Source of the DNA: Ignavibacteriales bacterium
Lineage (GTDB): Bacteria; Bacteroidota; Ignavibacteria; Ignavibacteriales; Ignavibacteriaceae
Direction of reading: 5' to 3'
Length of the DNA stretch: 64,000 bases
NCBI GenBank assembly: GCA_003538625.1
Contig: DPRR01000006.1
Location: 186,001-250,000 of the forward strand
The translations under genes were made by a program, and so were the position numbers. A model generated the notes under the pieces. The model searched no databases. It had not been told where the DNA came from and worked only from the letters and a program-made list of their open reading frames with translations. How positions within the stretch are numbered: position 1 is the first letter of the stretch; every line of letters begins with the position of its first letter. Below, piece after piece: positions 16,874 to 26,324 of the stretch.

Positions 16874-19800
16874 TTATTCTCCCTCCTTCATCCAATCGGA
16901 CATTTTAGATAATTCTAATTTTCCTTTTCTTAATGCACGTTCTTTCATAATCGCAAAAAGAATAGGAGTTACAACAAGTACGTGAACTGCGGACGTTAAC
17001 AAGCCGCCTATTAATGGTGCGGTTAACGGCTTCATTACATCTGAACCTGTTCCGGTAGCCCACATAACTGGAATCAATCCAATCATAGAAGTTCCGACTG
17101 TCATTAGTTTAGGTCTGAGACGCAAGACCGAACCTTCAACAGTGGCTTCATAAATATCCTTATTTGTTAGTGGGCCTCTTGTTCCTTTTTTGTGAGCACG
17201 AATTCTTTTATCAAGAGCTTCGTGCAGGTAAACAACCATAACAACACCTGTTTCAACGGCAACTCCATACAAAGCAATAAATCCTACCCATACTGCAACT
17301 GAAAAATTGTAGCCAAGAATGTAAATCATATACATTCCGCCAATTAGTGCGAATGGAACAGATAGCATTACCACACCGGCTTCCATATAATCTTTAAGCG
17401 TTAAGAAGAGCAGCACAAATATTATCAAGAACACAACAGGCATAATAATTTGAATCGTTTGCTGAGCTCGTACTTTACTTTCATACTGTCCGCTCCAGGT
17501 ATAACTGTAACCCGGGGGAAGTTTGAGGTTTTCTTCAATTACTTTTTTTGCATCAACCATTACATTGCCCATATCTCTGCCGCGTGTATTCATAAATACA
17601 ATTGAACGCAGCATTCCATTTTCACTGCTTATCATTGGTGGACCGGTGAGAACTTTCACATCTGCTAATTCGGAAATAGGGAGATAAGTAATTGCATTCT
17701 GTTCTGTGGTAAGAAGGGAAGATCCATTTTGTCCACTCGAAGGCTGTAAAGTAACTCCTGCGTTGTTTGAACTTCCCATAGATGACATTCCACCACTGTT
17801 GTTATTCACTCCAATTGATGAATTATTGTTCATTGAAGTTTGAACATTCATTGGACCTGATAGTGACACAGGAACGATTAGATTTTTTATTTCATCAACA
17901 TCATCGCGGTAATCTTTTTGGTAACGCATACGAATCGGGAAACGCATTCTTCCTTCGATAACCACACCTAAATTTTGTCCGCCAATTGCAGTTTCAATTA
18001 TATCCTGCAAATCACTGATGTTTACTCCATATCTCGCAGCCATTTCCCTTTTAATTTGTATATCAAGATAGTAGCCATTCTGAACTCGCTCAGCAACAAC
18101 ATCAGCAGCTCCGTCAACATTTTTTAATAAACCTTCCGCCTTAATTGCATAAGTTTCTAAAGTGTCCAGGTTCTCTCCGAAGATCTTAAATCCAATATCG
18201 GTTCTTACACCTGTTGATAACATGTTTATTCTGTTGATGATTGGTTGTGTCCATCCGTTTGTCACTCCGGGGATTTGGAGTTTGTGATCCAGCTCAGCAA
18301 CGATATCCTGCTTTGTAATTCCCGGGCGCCATTCATCTTTAGGTTTTAATACAATTATTGTTTCGATCATACTCAGCGGGGCGTTGTCTGTTGCTGTTTC
18401 AGCTCTGCCTGTTTTCCCCAGCACGTGATGAACTTCCGGAACAGTTTTAATTATTTTATCCTGCTCCTGCAAAATTCGATTGACCTCAGTGATTGAAGCG
18501 CCGGGAAGAGTTACAGGCATATACAATATTGAACCCTCATCTAATGGCGGCATAAATTCGCTGCCTGTATTTAAAACCATTGGGACTGTAATTAATAATG
18601 CAATGACATTAATTGCAATTGTGATTTTACGATGCTTCAGCACCCAGTGAATTATTGGTTCGTAAATTTTTATAAAGATTCTTGTGATAGGATTTTTATT
18701 TTCAGGTTTGAAATTACCGCGCATCAGCATTGTCATTAAAACCGGGATAAGGGTAAGCACTATAACAGCCGATCCAATCATTGTAAATGATTTTGTGAAT
18801 GCCAATGGCTTGAACATTTTTCCTTCCTGCCCTGTTAGCAGAAAAACAGGAATGAATGAAACTAATATGATCAACTCAGAAAAAAATATTGCCCGCCCGA
18901 CTTGCTTTGCGGAATCAATCGAAATCTTTTTATACTCTTCTGTTGTAAGAGAGCCTTTTTCTTCAATTGCCTTTGCAATGTTGCGGTACGCATTTTCAAC
19001 AAGCACAACCGAGGAATCAACAATTACTCCAATTGCCAATATTATTCCACCGAGACTCATTATGTTTGAAGATATATCAAACGTGTACATCAAGATGAAC
19101 GAGATGAGCACTGCAATCGGAATCTCAATGAGTATTCTTACTATACTTCTGATGTGCATAAGAAATAAAGCTATTATTATAGATACAACAATTGCTACCT
19201 CAATTAAAGCTCTGTCTAAAGTTCCTATAGCTTCTTTAATTAAAGTGCTTCTATCGTATGATGGAACAATGCTAACACCGGGAGGAAGACCGGGAGATAT
19301 TTCCTTTATTTTTTCTTTAACTCTTTCAATTACTTTTTGTGCATTCTCTCCGGTTCGCATAACAATTATGCCCCCAACAACCTGTCCCTTGCCATCTTTT
19401 TCCAATGCACCACGTCGTATATCACCGCCGAACTGAACCTTCGCTACATTCTTTATCAGTATCGGAATTCCATTTGTAAAAGATTTTATAACGGTATTTT
19501 CAACATCTTCTTTAGATTTTATGTAACCCTGTCCGCGTACGAAATATTCAGCATCACTTACCTCTACTATTTTCCCGCCAACTTCATTATTGCTTCGCTG
19601 AACAGCATTAACAACATCCGATACAGTTAAGTTATAAGCTCGTAAATCATTTGGATTTACATCAACCTGATATTGTTTTACATATCCGCCGATACTTGCC
19701 ACTTCTGCCACACCGTCAACGGCAGCGAGCTTGTATCTTATGTACCAATCCTGAATAGATCGAAGAGACCCGAGGTCATAATCTTTGCCTTCAACTGTGT

Positions 19801-20224
19801 ACCAAAAAACATGACCAACACCCGTTCCATCAGGTCCAAGTGTTGGAACGACACCGGTTGGCAGCTGTGCCTGTATTGTGTTCATCCTTTCGATGACTCG
19901 TGATCGTGCAAAGTACAGATCTATGTCGTCATTGAAAATCACAAAGACGAATGACATACCGAACATTGAATTTGCTCGGACTGCTTTAACATCCGGCAAT
20001 CCTTGTAAACCGGATACTATTGGAAACGTAACCTGATCCTCAACTATCTGAGGAGAACGTCCCATCCATTCTGTAAAAACAATTACCTGATTTTCAGACA
20101 GATCAGGAATTGCATCAACAGGTAAATTTATCACACTATAAATACCATAACCTACTATTATGATATAGAGAAGGATTACTATGAATCTGTTATTTGCTGA
20201 CCAATCAATTATTTTTTCTATCAT
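16874..20224 (-). CDS. cusA: CusA/CzcA-family heavy-metal RND efflux pump
   Basis: Inner-membrane proton-driven exporter of Cu(I)/Ag(I), 1116 residues, longer than the E. coli protein (about 1050). Twelve membrane helices are arranged in the RND way, with two large periplasmic loops. Family signatures include the N-terminus IIDWSANNRFIVILLY, PVDAIPDLSENQVIVFTEW, ILAIGVIVDSSVVLVENAYR with the acidic residue of TM4, and WVGFIALYGVAVETGVVMVVYL. A Ser/Asn/Gly/Met insert (about 800-855, e.g. NVQTSMNNNSSIGVNNN) in the second periplasmic loop explains the extra length and may contact metal. It is expressed with cusC and cusB downstream. Confidence 0.93.
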   Translation of the reverse strand: MIEKIIDWSANNRFIVILLYIIIVGYGIYSVINLPVDAIPDLSENQVIVFTEWMGRSPQIVEDQVTFPIVSGLQGLPDVKAVRANSMFGMSFVFVIFNDDIDLYFARSRVIERMNTIQAQLPTGVVPTLGPDGTGVGHVFWYTVEGKDYDLGSLRSIQDWYIRYKLAAVDGVAEVASIGGYVKQYQVDVNPNDLRAYNLTVSDVVNAVQRSNNEVGGKIVEVSDAEYFVRGQGYIKSKEDVENTVIKSFTNGIPILIKNVAKVQFGGDIRRGALEKDGKGQVVGGIIVMRTGENAQKVIERVKEKIKEISPGLPPGVSIVPSYDRSTLIKEAIGTLDRALIEVAIVVSIIIALFLMHIRSIVRILIEIPIAVLISFILMYTFDISSNIMSLGGIILAIGVIVDSSVVLVENAYRNIAKAIEEKGSLTTEEYKKISIDSAKQVGRAIFFSELIILVSFIPVFLLTGQEGKMFKPLAFTKSFTMIGSAVIVLTLIPVLMTMLMRGNFKPENKNPITRIFIKIYEPIIHWVLKHRKITIAINVIALLITVPMVLNTGSEFMPPLDEGSILYMPVTLPGASITEVNRILQEQDKIIKTVPEVHHVLGKTGRAETATDNAPLSMIETIIVLKPKDEWRPGITKQDIVAELDHKLQIPGVTNGWTQPIINRINMLSTGVRTDIGFKIFGENLDTLETYAIKAEGLLKNVDGAADVVAERVQNGYYLDIQIKREMAARYGVNISDLQDIIETAIGGQNLGVVIEGRMRFPIRMRYQKDYRDDVDEIKNLIVPVSLSGPMNVQTSMNNNSSIGVNNNSGGMSSMGSSNNAGVTLQPSSGQNGSSLLTTEQNAITYLPISELADVKVLTGPPMISSENGMLRSIVFMNTRGRDMGNVMVDAKKVIEENLKLPPGYSYTWSGQYESKVRAQQTIQIIMPVVFLIIFVLLFLTLKDYMEAGVVMLSVPFALIGGMYMIYILGYNFSVAVWVGFIALYGVAVETGVVMVVYLHEALDKRIRAHKKGTRGPLTNKDIYEATVEGSVLRLRPKLMTVGTSMIGLIPVMWATGTGSDVMKPLTAPLIGGLLTSAVHVLVVTPILFAIMKERALRKGKLELSKMSDWMKEGE

Positions 20225-20317
20225 TTTCTTTTCCTAAACAATTTTTAAAATGTTTTGAACACAAATACCAAAAGGATGTATTCATCCAAATAGTACGATT
20301 CCGGATAAGAAAAAGTA

Positions 20318-20737
20318 TTAAATTAAAAGGACTGAGTTATTGAGGTATAAAGAGTTTGAATAAGTCTCTGGGGGTGAGTTATCTGAAGCACAGCTGCTTT
20401 TTGTTATGACTTCAGATACTGAATTATCAAATGGTAATGTAAAAACAAAAATTTTAAAATCAATTTTGGGAACCTCTAATGAGACCGATAAATATTTTTC
20501 TGATAATGGTTCCGCAACTAACTTAGTTTTACAGCATTCATCCTTTTGACCTGAAAGAATTTTCATACCGTAATTCTCTTCTTTACAACAATACGAATCA
20601 CCATCAATACACATAGCGCAAGGATTAAATGAAATTGTATTCATCATATTGCACAGATGATACATTATTGGCAATCCTGTTGTTGAAACAAGAAATAACA
20701 CGATAAAAGTTGATATGAAAATTCTTTTCTTCATCAT
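20318..20737 (-). CDS. HYC_CC_PP-type small exported protein
   Basis: 139 residues with a signal peptide (about 1-22). Spaced Cys/His features follow: YHLCNMM, NPCAMC, SYCCKEE, ECCKTK, then DNSPPETYSNSLYLNNSVLLI at the C-terminus. This agrees with the family named from its H-C ... CC ... PP signature, common ahead of metal efflux operons in Bacteroidota. It is the first gene of the cus cluster. It probably binds metal in the periplasm through the Cys clusters, but no mechanism is established; family assignment rests on motif recall. Confidence 0.7.
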   Translation of the reverse strand: MMKKRIFISTFIVLFLVSTTGLPIMYHLCNMMNTISFNPCAMCIDGDSYCCKEENYGMKILSGQKDECCKTKLVAEPLSEKYLSVSLEVPKIDFKIFVFTLPFDNSVSEVITKSSCASDNSPPETYSNSLYLNNSVLLI

Positions 20738-20780
20738 TTGATAGCGAACATAAATATTTGCCTAATAGAAAGCAATGGTA

Positions 20781-20832
20781 ATATCAGGAATAATGTTACA
20801 TAATTTTAATTTTATGTTACACTTATATCAGG
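20781..20832. promoter_or_regulatory. Nested direct repeats in front of the cus cluster
   Basis: ATGTTACA occurs at 20793-20800 and 20814-20821, start to start 21 bases (two helical turns). ATATCAGG occurs at 20781-20788 and 20825-20832, outside it. The set lies about 45-95 bases before the first gene of the copper island, where a metal-responsive regulator would bind. No regulator gene is adjacent, so the binding protein is unknown. Confidence 0.4.
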
Positions 20833-20854
20833 TCCTTTAAAAATCTTTTACCCT

Positions 20855-22351
20855 TTATTTTAATTTGTAATCATACAAAAATCCCTGTCGCTTTTTTGCA
20901 TCTTCATCCCACTTGACTGTTGTAGTTTTTAGAAATTCCTGTTTTGCCTTTTCAAGTTTAGGAAGATCAAGTCCAATATATTTTTGTGCTTTTTCTTTTG
21001 ATGAAATATCAGGCATATCGATTGGATATTTAACTCCGAGTTTTATAAATAATGCTGCTAATAATCTTCTTGCTTCCCCGCCTTTATCAATGGAAGTACC
21101 GAGAACTCTCATTGCTTCAACAGGAGAATGAAAACCAAGTGCGTTTGCAGCAGCAACCCAATCCCATCTCCATTGAGCATGACGAATAAGTTTTAAAATT
21201 GGTTTCATCTGCTCATCCGTCGCACCATTGTCCCACGCAGTTTTAGCTTCTATATGAGCAGCAGCTAAAGTTTTTTCTGCAATTCTTCTTATCTCTTCGA
21301 TCCTATCCTGTCTATCGTAAACATCTTGTATTAATCTTGTCGTTTCTTCCCGATGACAAACCTGGCAAGTGTTGGCAACGTTATTTAAAGGTGATTGTAT
21401 ATGGTGATCCGTGAATTTAACTCCGCCTTCACTCTTGTAAGGCATATGACAATCAGAACAAGAAACTCCACGTATTGCATGAATGCCGGTCATAAATAAT
21501 TCATAATCGGGATGCTGTGCTTTTAACATTGGAGTTCTACTGAGTTCGTGAGTCCAATCAGAAAATTCCATCGCATCATAATAAGCCTCCATTGAATCAG
21601 CACTATATCCCCTATCCCATGGGAAAGTTAAATACTTTTCTTCCTTACCTTTAAAATAATACTCAACGTGACATTGTGCACAAACAAGTGATCGCATCTC
21701 CTGTCTGCTAAAGCTGCTCATATCTTTCCCCTGTCTTTGGAATGCTTCAATCAATGCAGGACGTGTAATTCTTAAATTCATAGTTTTGGGATCGTGGCAA
21801 TCCTGACAGCCAATTGGGTTAACAATTTCAGATCCCAAATCAATCCATTTTTTCTTGTAAAAATTTGATGCGCCAATTTCATTCATAACTCTTGGTACGT
21901 CTGTGCTTTTGCAGGTCCAGCAAGTTGCAGGCATCGGACTGTTTTCATTATCTCCGGTTCGTAAAATATTTCTAATATCTTCAATGGCATGCCCGTGCCC
22001 TCTGCCCTGATTATACTCTTTTGAAAAAGCATAACCTGCCCACATTACAACAAGTTCAGGATATTCTTCAAGATAATCTCTTTTAACCGAACCGCCATGC
22101 TTACTTGCAAAAGTTGTATCCAATGTTTTAAGATAAGATTCAAACTCACGAGGATAATTTTCTCCCCATACTTCATTGCGCGGTTCCCAATCATTTATTG
22201 GCTTTACCATTTGAAGAGTTACAGATTCACCTCTTCGCTCTATGATCGATGAAGCAAATAATCCGACAAAAAAAACAATTACCGCAGTAGCAAAGAATAA
22301 AAGCCATCCTAGCCAGGGTTTGTTTTTAGTTAATTCACTTATTGGTTTCAT
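20855..22351 (-). CDS. nrfA: Ammonia-forming pentahaem nitrite reductase NrfA
   Basis: Reduces nitrite to ammonium in the periplasm, the terminal step of DNRA, and can also reduce NO. 498 residues. The catalytic haem motif is CWTCK (144-148, Lys-ligated), followed by CQDCH (182), CAQCH (224), CSDCH (298) and CQVCH (329). Catalytic surroundings Y-Y-F-K after CAQCH (VEYYFKGK) and MTGIHAIRGVSC match the family. The N-terminal segment (about 14-35) is an uncleaved or signal-like helix. It lies 23 bases downstream of nrfH, in an operon. Confidence 0.96.
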   Translation of the reverse strand: MKPISELTKNKPWLGWLLFFATAVIVFFVGLFASSIIERRGESVTLQMVKPINDWEPRNEVWGENYPREFESYLKTLDTTFASKHGGSVKRDYLEEYPELVVMWAGYAFSKEYNQGRGHGHAIEDIRNILRTGDNENSPMPATCWTCKSTDVPRVMNEIGASNFYKKKWIDLGSEIVNPIGCQDCHDPKTMNLRITRPALIEAFQRQGKDMSSFSRQEMRSLVCAQCHVEYYFKGKEEKYLTFPWDRGYSADSMEAYYDAMEFSDWTHELSRTPMLKAQHPDYELFMTGIHAIRGVSCSDCHMPYKSEGGVKFTDHHIQSPLNNVANTCQVCHREETTRLIQDVYDRQDRIEEIRRIAEKTLAAAHIEAKTAWDNGATDEQMKPILKLIRHAQWRWDWVAAANALGFHSPVEAMRVLGTSIDKGGEARRLLAALFIKLGVKYPIDMPDISSKEKAQKYIGLDLPKLEKAKQEFLKTTTVKWDEDAKKRQGFLYDYKLK

Positions 22352-22374
22352 TTTATATTCCTAAAATTTATTTA

Positions 22375-22974
22375 TCAATTATCTTTATTTAATTCTAAAC
22401 TTTTTTCTATCCATTCCGGAATAGGATTAGACAAACCAGGAATCCTTGCATATGGAGTTGAAGATAAGCTGTTAACTCTCCCATGCGGAACTTCACGATG
22501 ACAATCCCAGCAATAGCCATCGCCTTCTTCCTGAATTTTTTGATTGCTAATTGCTCTAAGTGAAATCGGATGAATAACATTTGAATGACATCTAATACAA
22601 TTTTGCTGCACAGCATTTTTACCGGCCTGCTTAATTTGAATTACCTGCGGCTCTAAACGAAAAGTAAACATAAATGAATGGCGTAATCCATCCGAAGCTT
22701 TAAAGAAATATTTTTTTATAAAGTTATCTTGCGGTACATGACAATCATTACAAACTGTAACTCTGCCGTGGCTTCCATGCTGCCAGGTTGCGTATTGCGG
22801 AGCCATCACATGGCAGTTAACACAAGTTTCCGGTTTATCCGACAAGTATGAAGTTGCTTTTGCAAGATGAAGAACTAAAAATAAAAGTCCAGCTAAAACA
22901 CCAAGACTAAAGAATACAGCGATTCTCCATTGCGGGGGAGGAATAAATGAGTGAACCATCCTTAAAATTTTCAT
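22375..22974 (-). CDS. nrfH: NrfH tetrahaem quinol dehydrogenase
   Basis: Membrane-anchored NapC/NirT-family cytochrome passing electrons from menaquinol to NrfA. 199 residues: one N-terminal helix (about 17-38) and four haem motifs, CVNCH (51), CNDCH (75), CIRCH (126) and CWDCH (155). The first is followed by VMAPQYATW, the quinol-side Met ligand region of NrfH. The start overlaps the end of the hemerythrin gene, so the three genes form one transcription unit: hemerythrin, nrfH, nrfA. Confidence 0.94.
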   Translation of the reverse strand: MKILRMVHSFIPPPQWRIAVFFSLGVLAGLLFLVLHLAKATSYLSDKPETCVNCHVMAPQYATWQHGSHGRVTVCNDCHVPQDNFIKKYFFKASDGLRHSFMFTFRLEPQVIQIKQAGKNAVQQNCIRCHSNVIHPISLRAISNQKIQEEGDGYCWDCHREVPHGRVNSLSSTPYARIPGLSNPIPEWIEKSLELNKDN

Positions 22975-23501
22975 TAAGTGTTATCCTGATTCTCTTTAAA
23001 AATTTTAATCTCTTTGTCTTTTATTGTTTTTGTTTTGCAGCTATTATTATTTGTTTTAGGGGATGATAATAATCCTTTTTCAATTTCAGAAAGTTCACTT
23101 TCAGTTAAAACTTCCTGAGCTTTGGGAAATAAATCTCTTTCCTCTTTTCTGATATGTTCATCCAGAATTTTGCCTATCTTATCAAGAAGTTCTACTTGGT
23201 TTTTTGTTGATGTAAGTTCCGCAATAAATTTTTCAAGTAAGCGATGTTCATTGATAATCTCATAAATTAAATTTTCCAATAATTTATTTTTACCCATAAT
23301 TACCGGAAATAATATTTTTTCTTCATCATCAAAATGCTGTTTAAGTGATGAATTATAAATATCAATTGTATACTTAATTTTTCCGTTTAAATCTTTTGGC
23401 AGTCCTTTATAATCGGGGGCATTCTTTTTAATTAGTTGTGCAAGAAGTAACCCGTGATGATGATCGTGTGAAAGTGGTATGAGCGCTTTATGACGTTTCA
23501 T
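22974..23501 (-). CDS. Hemerythrin-like di-iron protein
   Basis: 175 residues with the hemerythrin HHE pattern: LSHDHHHGLLLA near the start, KQHFDDEEKILFP (H, E), NEHRLLEKF (H) and DEHIRKEERDLFP (H, E). Together these give a di-iron site in a four-helix bundle. There is no signal peptide, so it is cytoplasmic. It heads the nrfHA operon with a one-base junction to nrfH. In this setting it could buffer NO or oxygen or help repair iron centres; that is inference. The C-terminal 30 residues are Lys/Asn-rich and poorly conserved-looking. Confidence 0.88.
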   Translation of the reverse strand: MKRHKALIPLSHDHHHGLLLAQLIKKNAPDYKGLPKDLNGKIKYTIDIYNSSLKQHFDDEEKILFPVIMGKNKLLENLIYEIINEHRLLEKFIAELTSTKNQVELLDKIGKILDEHIRKEERDLFPKAQEVLTESELSEIEKGLLSSPKTNNNSCKTKTIKDKEIKIFKENQDNT

Positions 23502-23522
23502 GTTTTAGAGATATAATGATTT

Positions 23523-23534
23523 TTGTTTAAACAA
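23523..23534. promoter_or_regulatory. Perfect palindrome upstream of hemerythrin-nrfHA
   Basis: TTGTTTAAACAA is a 12-base perfect palindrome 22 bases before the hemerythrin ATG. It resembles a relaxed FNR/Crp-type operator but does not match the TTGAC boxes elsewhere in the window, so its use is uncertain. Confidence 0.3.
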
Positions 23535-23609
23535 GATAAGTCGTTTCAATTCTAATTTCAATAAAGCAAAAGTTAAGAATTATTAGTTTTGTTCCGTTAA
23601 ATTTATATA

Positions 23610-24731
23610 CTATTTCCTATCTAAATTTTTCTGTTGATTCTGCAATTCAACGTCTTGATTTAATTTTTTAAATTCCTTTACACCTGTAGGGTGCCCATAA
23701 CTGTTCATGTAGTTATAGTGTAATAGATATTCCTCTTTTGTGATCTTATTTTGCCAGTTGCCTGTTAGAATTGCAAATCCTGTTACAAGCATAAAGATTG
23801 ATACTACACCAATTGCAACATATTTTTTGTTAATCTTTTTTCTTCCAGGTAGAATTGATTTCAGTTCAAGACTATCTTTAACGGGACAAACATCCACACA
23901 GTTTAAACATGTTGAACATTCATCTGAAATAACTGTCTTAACGCTATCAACTTTTATAAAAGATGGACAAGCTTTATTACAAAGTCCACAGTCAATACAG
24001 CTTTTAGGATTACGTTGAATTTTATTTGGACTTAGTAATGAAAAGATTCCAAGTAAAGCTCCGTAAGGACAAAGGAATCTGCACCAGAAACTTCTTATAA
24101 AAATTGAAAGTACAAATAAAACTCCAATTACAATCAGAGCAGTTTGTGAAATATGTGCGAAGAAATAGTACATCTTTACATCTGAAACCTGATTATACGG
24201 ACTATCAAGAAAAGCTTTAAGTGCCAAGGATGACATTAAAAAAACTACTGAGTAAACCAAAAACGCGAGCAAAATGTATTTTAAACTTCTTAAAGGGTAA
24301 TCCAGCCACTTTGGAAGTTTTAATCTTCGCTTGAAAATTTTTTCTCCAAAATCTCCAACTAACTCGGAAATAAATCCTATCGGACAAAACCAACTACAGA
24401 ATGATTTTCCGAAAACCAGCGACATCAAAACGATTGAAAGAAAAATGAATAATCCGGCAGGATGTGCGGAATGAATTTCTCCGGTAGTAATGAAAAGATA
24501 AAAACTCATGAATGAACTGATCGGAAGAAAACCATCTACACCGGGCGGACGTGAATAAAATGCAGCGCCACCATTTGTTTCTAAGTAATGATTGAATAGA
24601 TAAAACTCAATACCTATCCAAACACAAAGTGCGGCAAAAACTGATTGAACAATAAATCTTGTTTTCTGTATTCCTTTTTCAGTATTACGAATTATTTTTT
24701 TCTTTTCTTTTATGTTAGATAACGTAGTCAT
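23610..24731 (-). CDS. NapH/NosR-like membrane polyferredoxin
   Basis: 373 residues with about five helices. Two CxxxCP motifs are present (FCSWFCPIGF and WCRFLCPYGA) and two 4Fe-4S clusters (CIDCGLCNKACP and CSTCLNCVDVCP). This matches the C-terminal half of NosR and NapH, which pass electrons from quinol toward periplasmic reductases. The FMN-binding domain of NosR is absent. It is 18 bases downstream of an Rrf2 regulator and near the nos genes, so a role as electron donor for N2O reduction is likely, yet NrfA or Fe-S supply are alternatives. Confidence 0.85.
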   Translation of the reverse strand: MTTLSNIKEKKKIIRNTEKGIQKTRFIVQSVFAALCVWIGIEFYLFNHYLETNGGAAFYSRPPGVDGFLPISSFMSFYLFITTGEIHSAHPAGLFIFLSIVLMSLVFGKSFCSWFCPIGFISELVGDFGEKIFKRRLKLPKWLDYPLRSLKYILLAFLVYSVVFLMSSLALKAFLDSPYNQVSDVKMYYFFAHISQTALIVIGVLFVLSIFIRSFWCRFLCPYGALLGIFSLLSPNKIQRNPKSCIDCGLCNKACPSFIKVDSVKTVISDECSTCLNCVDVCPVKDSLELKSILPGRKKINKKYVAIGVVSIFMLVTGFAILTGNWQNKITKEEYLLHYNYMNSYGHPTGVKEFKKLNQDVELQNQQKNLDRK

Positions 24732-24749
24732 AACTATTAAAATAAATTT

Positions 24750-25181
24750 TTATGCATTATTAATTTTTTTCAAAGTTTTCTCTTTAAATTTATCTATAGT
24801 CTCGGAACTTAACATCTCGTGAGCTTTGGTTCTCAGCACTCCCCATTGCTCATGAACTGGACAAGGTTTATCCGGTGAACATTTCGGAAATCCAAGGACA
24901 CAACTATTAAAACTTTCCAATCCATCTATTGCTTCAACAATATCAATTAATTTTATTTTTGAAGGTTGCTTTGCAAGTTTAAATCCACCCGATTTACCTT
25001 TTTTGGATTCTATGATTCCGCTTTCGGTTAAGCTTTGTAAAATTTTAGAAATAAATTCTTTGGGAATGTTTAGTTTCTTGGAGATTTCTTCAGAAGGACA
25101 AACACAATCATTTTCTTGTGTTGCCATAAAAAGTACAGCTTGTAATCCATATTCACATTTTTTAGAAAAAAACACTGTCAT
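24750..25181 (-). CDS. Rrf2-family Fe-S regulator, NsrR-like
   Basis: 143 residues: winged helix-turn-helix N-terminal (CEYGLQAVLFMATQ ... ISKKLNIPKEFISKILQSLTESGII ... KGKSGGFKLAK), then a cluster-binding loop with three Cys (FNSCVLGFPKCSPDKPCPVHEQW). The pattern fits Rrf2 proteins that sense NO (NsrR), iron or Fe-S status. Its neighbours are NO and N2O genes, favouring NO sensing. A 22-bp inverted repeat starts six bases before its ATG and recurs before cytochrome c-nosZ, so it very likely represses itself and the nos operon (inference). Confidence 0.88.
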   Translation of the reverse strand: MTVFFSKKCEYGLQAVLFMATQENDCVCPSEEISKKLNIPKEFISKILQSLTESGIIESKKGKSGGFKLAKQPSKIKLIDIVEAIDGLESFNSCVLGFPKCSPDKPCPVHEQWGVLRTKAHEMLSSETIDKFKEKTLKKINNA

Positions 25182-25535
25182 CTTAAAACCAGATAAATTT
25201 GTCTGATTAAAATTATGGAGAAAATCCTAAATAGTCAAGATAGGAATTAGTAAGTCGTAAAATATATTTGCGCATGATGGAGATAAAACACACTGTTTGT
25301 TTCCAGAACAGTTCGCTGAACATTAATTGTTTGAACTAATCCAATGTTATTCTGCAAATATTAAATAACTTTTAGTAATAATTTCATCCCACCAATCGCA
25401 ATAAAAGTATATAAATTAGTTTAACTACATTGCGATTTTTGAATAATCCTTTATGTGTGCAGATTACTATAAATTATAAAATAGATCTTGTAATATTTTA
25501 GATGAGTATTTTTTTTAATAAACTTTTCGTAACAA
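25182..25535. other. Intergenic gap between rrf2 and nosY
   Basis: 354 AT-rich bases with no supportable gene. It holds operator site C beside rrf2. The part next to nosY (about 25440-25535) is the 3' end of the nos operon; I see no strong GC-rich terminator stem there. Confidence 0.5.
25187..25208. promoter_or_regulatory. Rrf2-type operator candidate, site C
   Basis: AACCAGA-TAAATTTG-TCTGATT: two 7-base half sites eight apart, with one departure from perfect symmetry. It begins six bases upstream of the rrf2 ATG. The same arrangement (7-8-7) occurs twice in front of the cytochrome c-nosZ operon. Confidence 0.6.
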
Positions 25536-26324
25536 TCAGAAATCCTTTTTGTAAAAACTTTTTAATCCGAATAAAATTGGAATTATAAACCAGATAACCA
25601 TCATAGTTATTGATAATATTATTCCAAGTGAGCTTCCAAAGAACTTATTAAATATTGCACCTGTATATCCCATCAAAGCAGAGATATCAAATCCAAGCAC
25701 GAATAATATTCTTGCAAGATCAATCGGATTAAACAAACTGATTGCTAATACAGCATTTTCAACCGGATAGTCTCTAAAAAAATATACAATGAATAAAATG
25801 ATCCCATCATATACCACTGCTAAAACCAACCAGATTATTATTGAGAAACCTAATCCCTTTGTTTTATCTGAAAATATAATTGCAATCAGAAATGCTATCG
25901 AGGTAAAGATAAAAGTTAAAGCAATACCAACGCCTAGTATCAATAAAAAATTTGATCCCAGCGCTAAGGTTATTCCATTTAAAATGCAGGCAATTGACGT
26001 TCCTGAAAAAAAACCAACTGCCAAAGGAATGGAGTTCCCAAAAAACAATCCAATAAATAAAGAATTTCTATCTATCGGCTGGCAAAGCGCCATCCGGATA
26101 AAATCAATTGAGTTATAGACAAACATTGTTCCGAAAATAATACTTACAAGTGGAATAACAATTAAAACAATGTTCATCATACTTAATGCTGCTTTTCCAC
26201 TATCTGATTCAAAACTTAACAGCAGATAAGTTGCAAGGAAAAAGAAAAGTGAGTAAACAAGTATCCACTTACTTCTAAAAGCATTGCTTAGTTCAAACTT
26301 TATTATTTTAGAAATTAATTCCAT
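25536..26324 (-). CDS. nosY: NosY-type ABC transporter permease
   Basis: 262 residues, six hydrophobic helices, starting MELISKIIKFELSNAFRSKWILVYSLFF, the typical NosY N-terminus. With NosF and NosD it forms the ABC complex that helps mature the Cu centres of N2O reductase; NosDFY is known to act on copper delivery from NosL. It overlaps nosF by ten bases. It is the last gene of the nos operon in transcription order. Confidence 0.9.
   Translation of the reverse strand: MELISKIIKFELSNAFRSKWILVYSLFFFLATYLLLSFESDSGKAALSMMNIVLIVIPLVSIIFGTMFVYNSIDFIRMALCQPIDRNSLFIGLFFGNSIPLAVGFFSGTSIACILNGITLALGSNFLLILGVGIALTFIFTSIAFLIAIIFSDKTKGLGFSIIIWLVLAVVYDGIILFIVYFFRDYPVENAVLAISLFNPIDLARILFVLGFDISALMGYTGAIFNKFFGSSLGIILSITMMVIWFIIPILFGLKSFYKKDF

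Noticed and set aside
18684..19436. 250-codon plus-strand frame inside cusA
   Set aside because: Antisense shadow of a strongly conserved RND pump gene; composition is low in Gly and has no domain.
5763..20737. Copper island as a recent mobile element
   Set aside because: No integrase, insertion sequence, flanking direct repeat or tRNA boundary is visible; only gene content suggests transfer.
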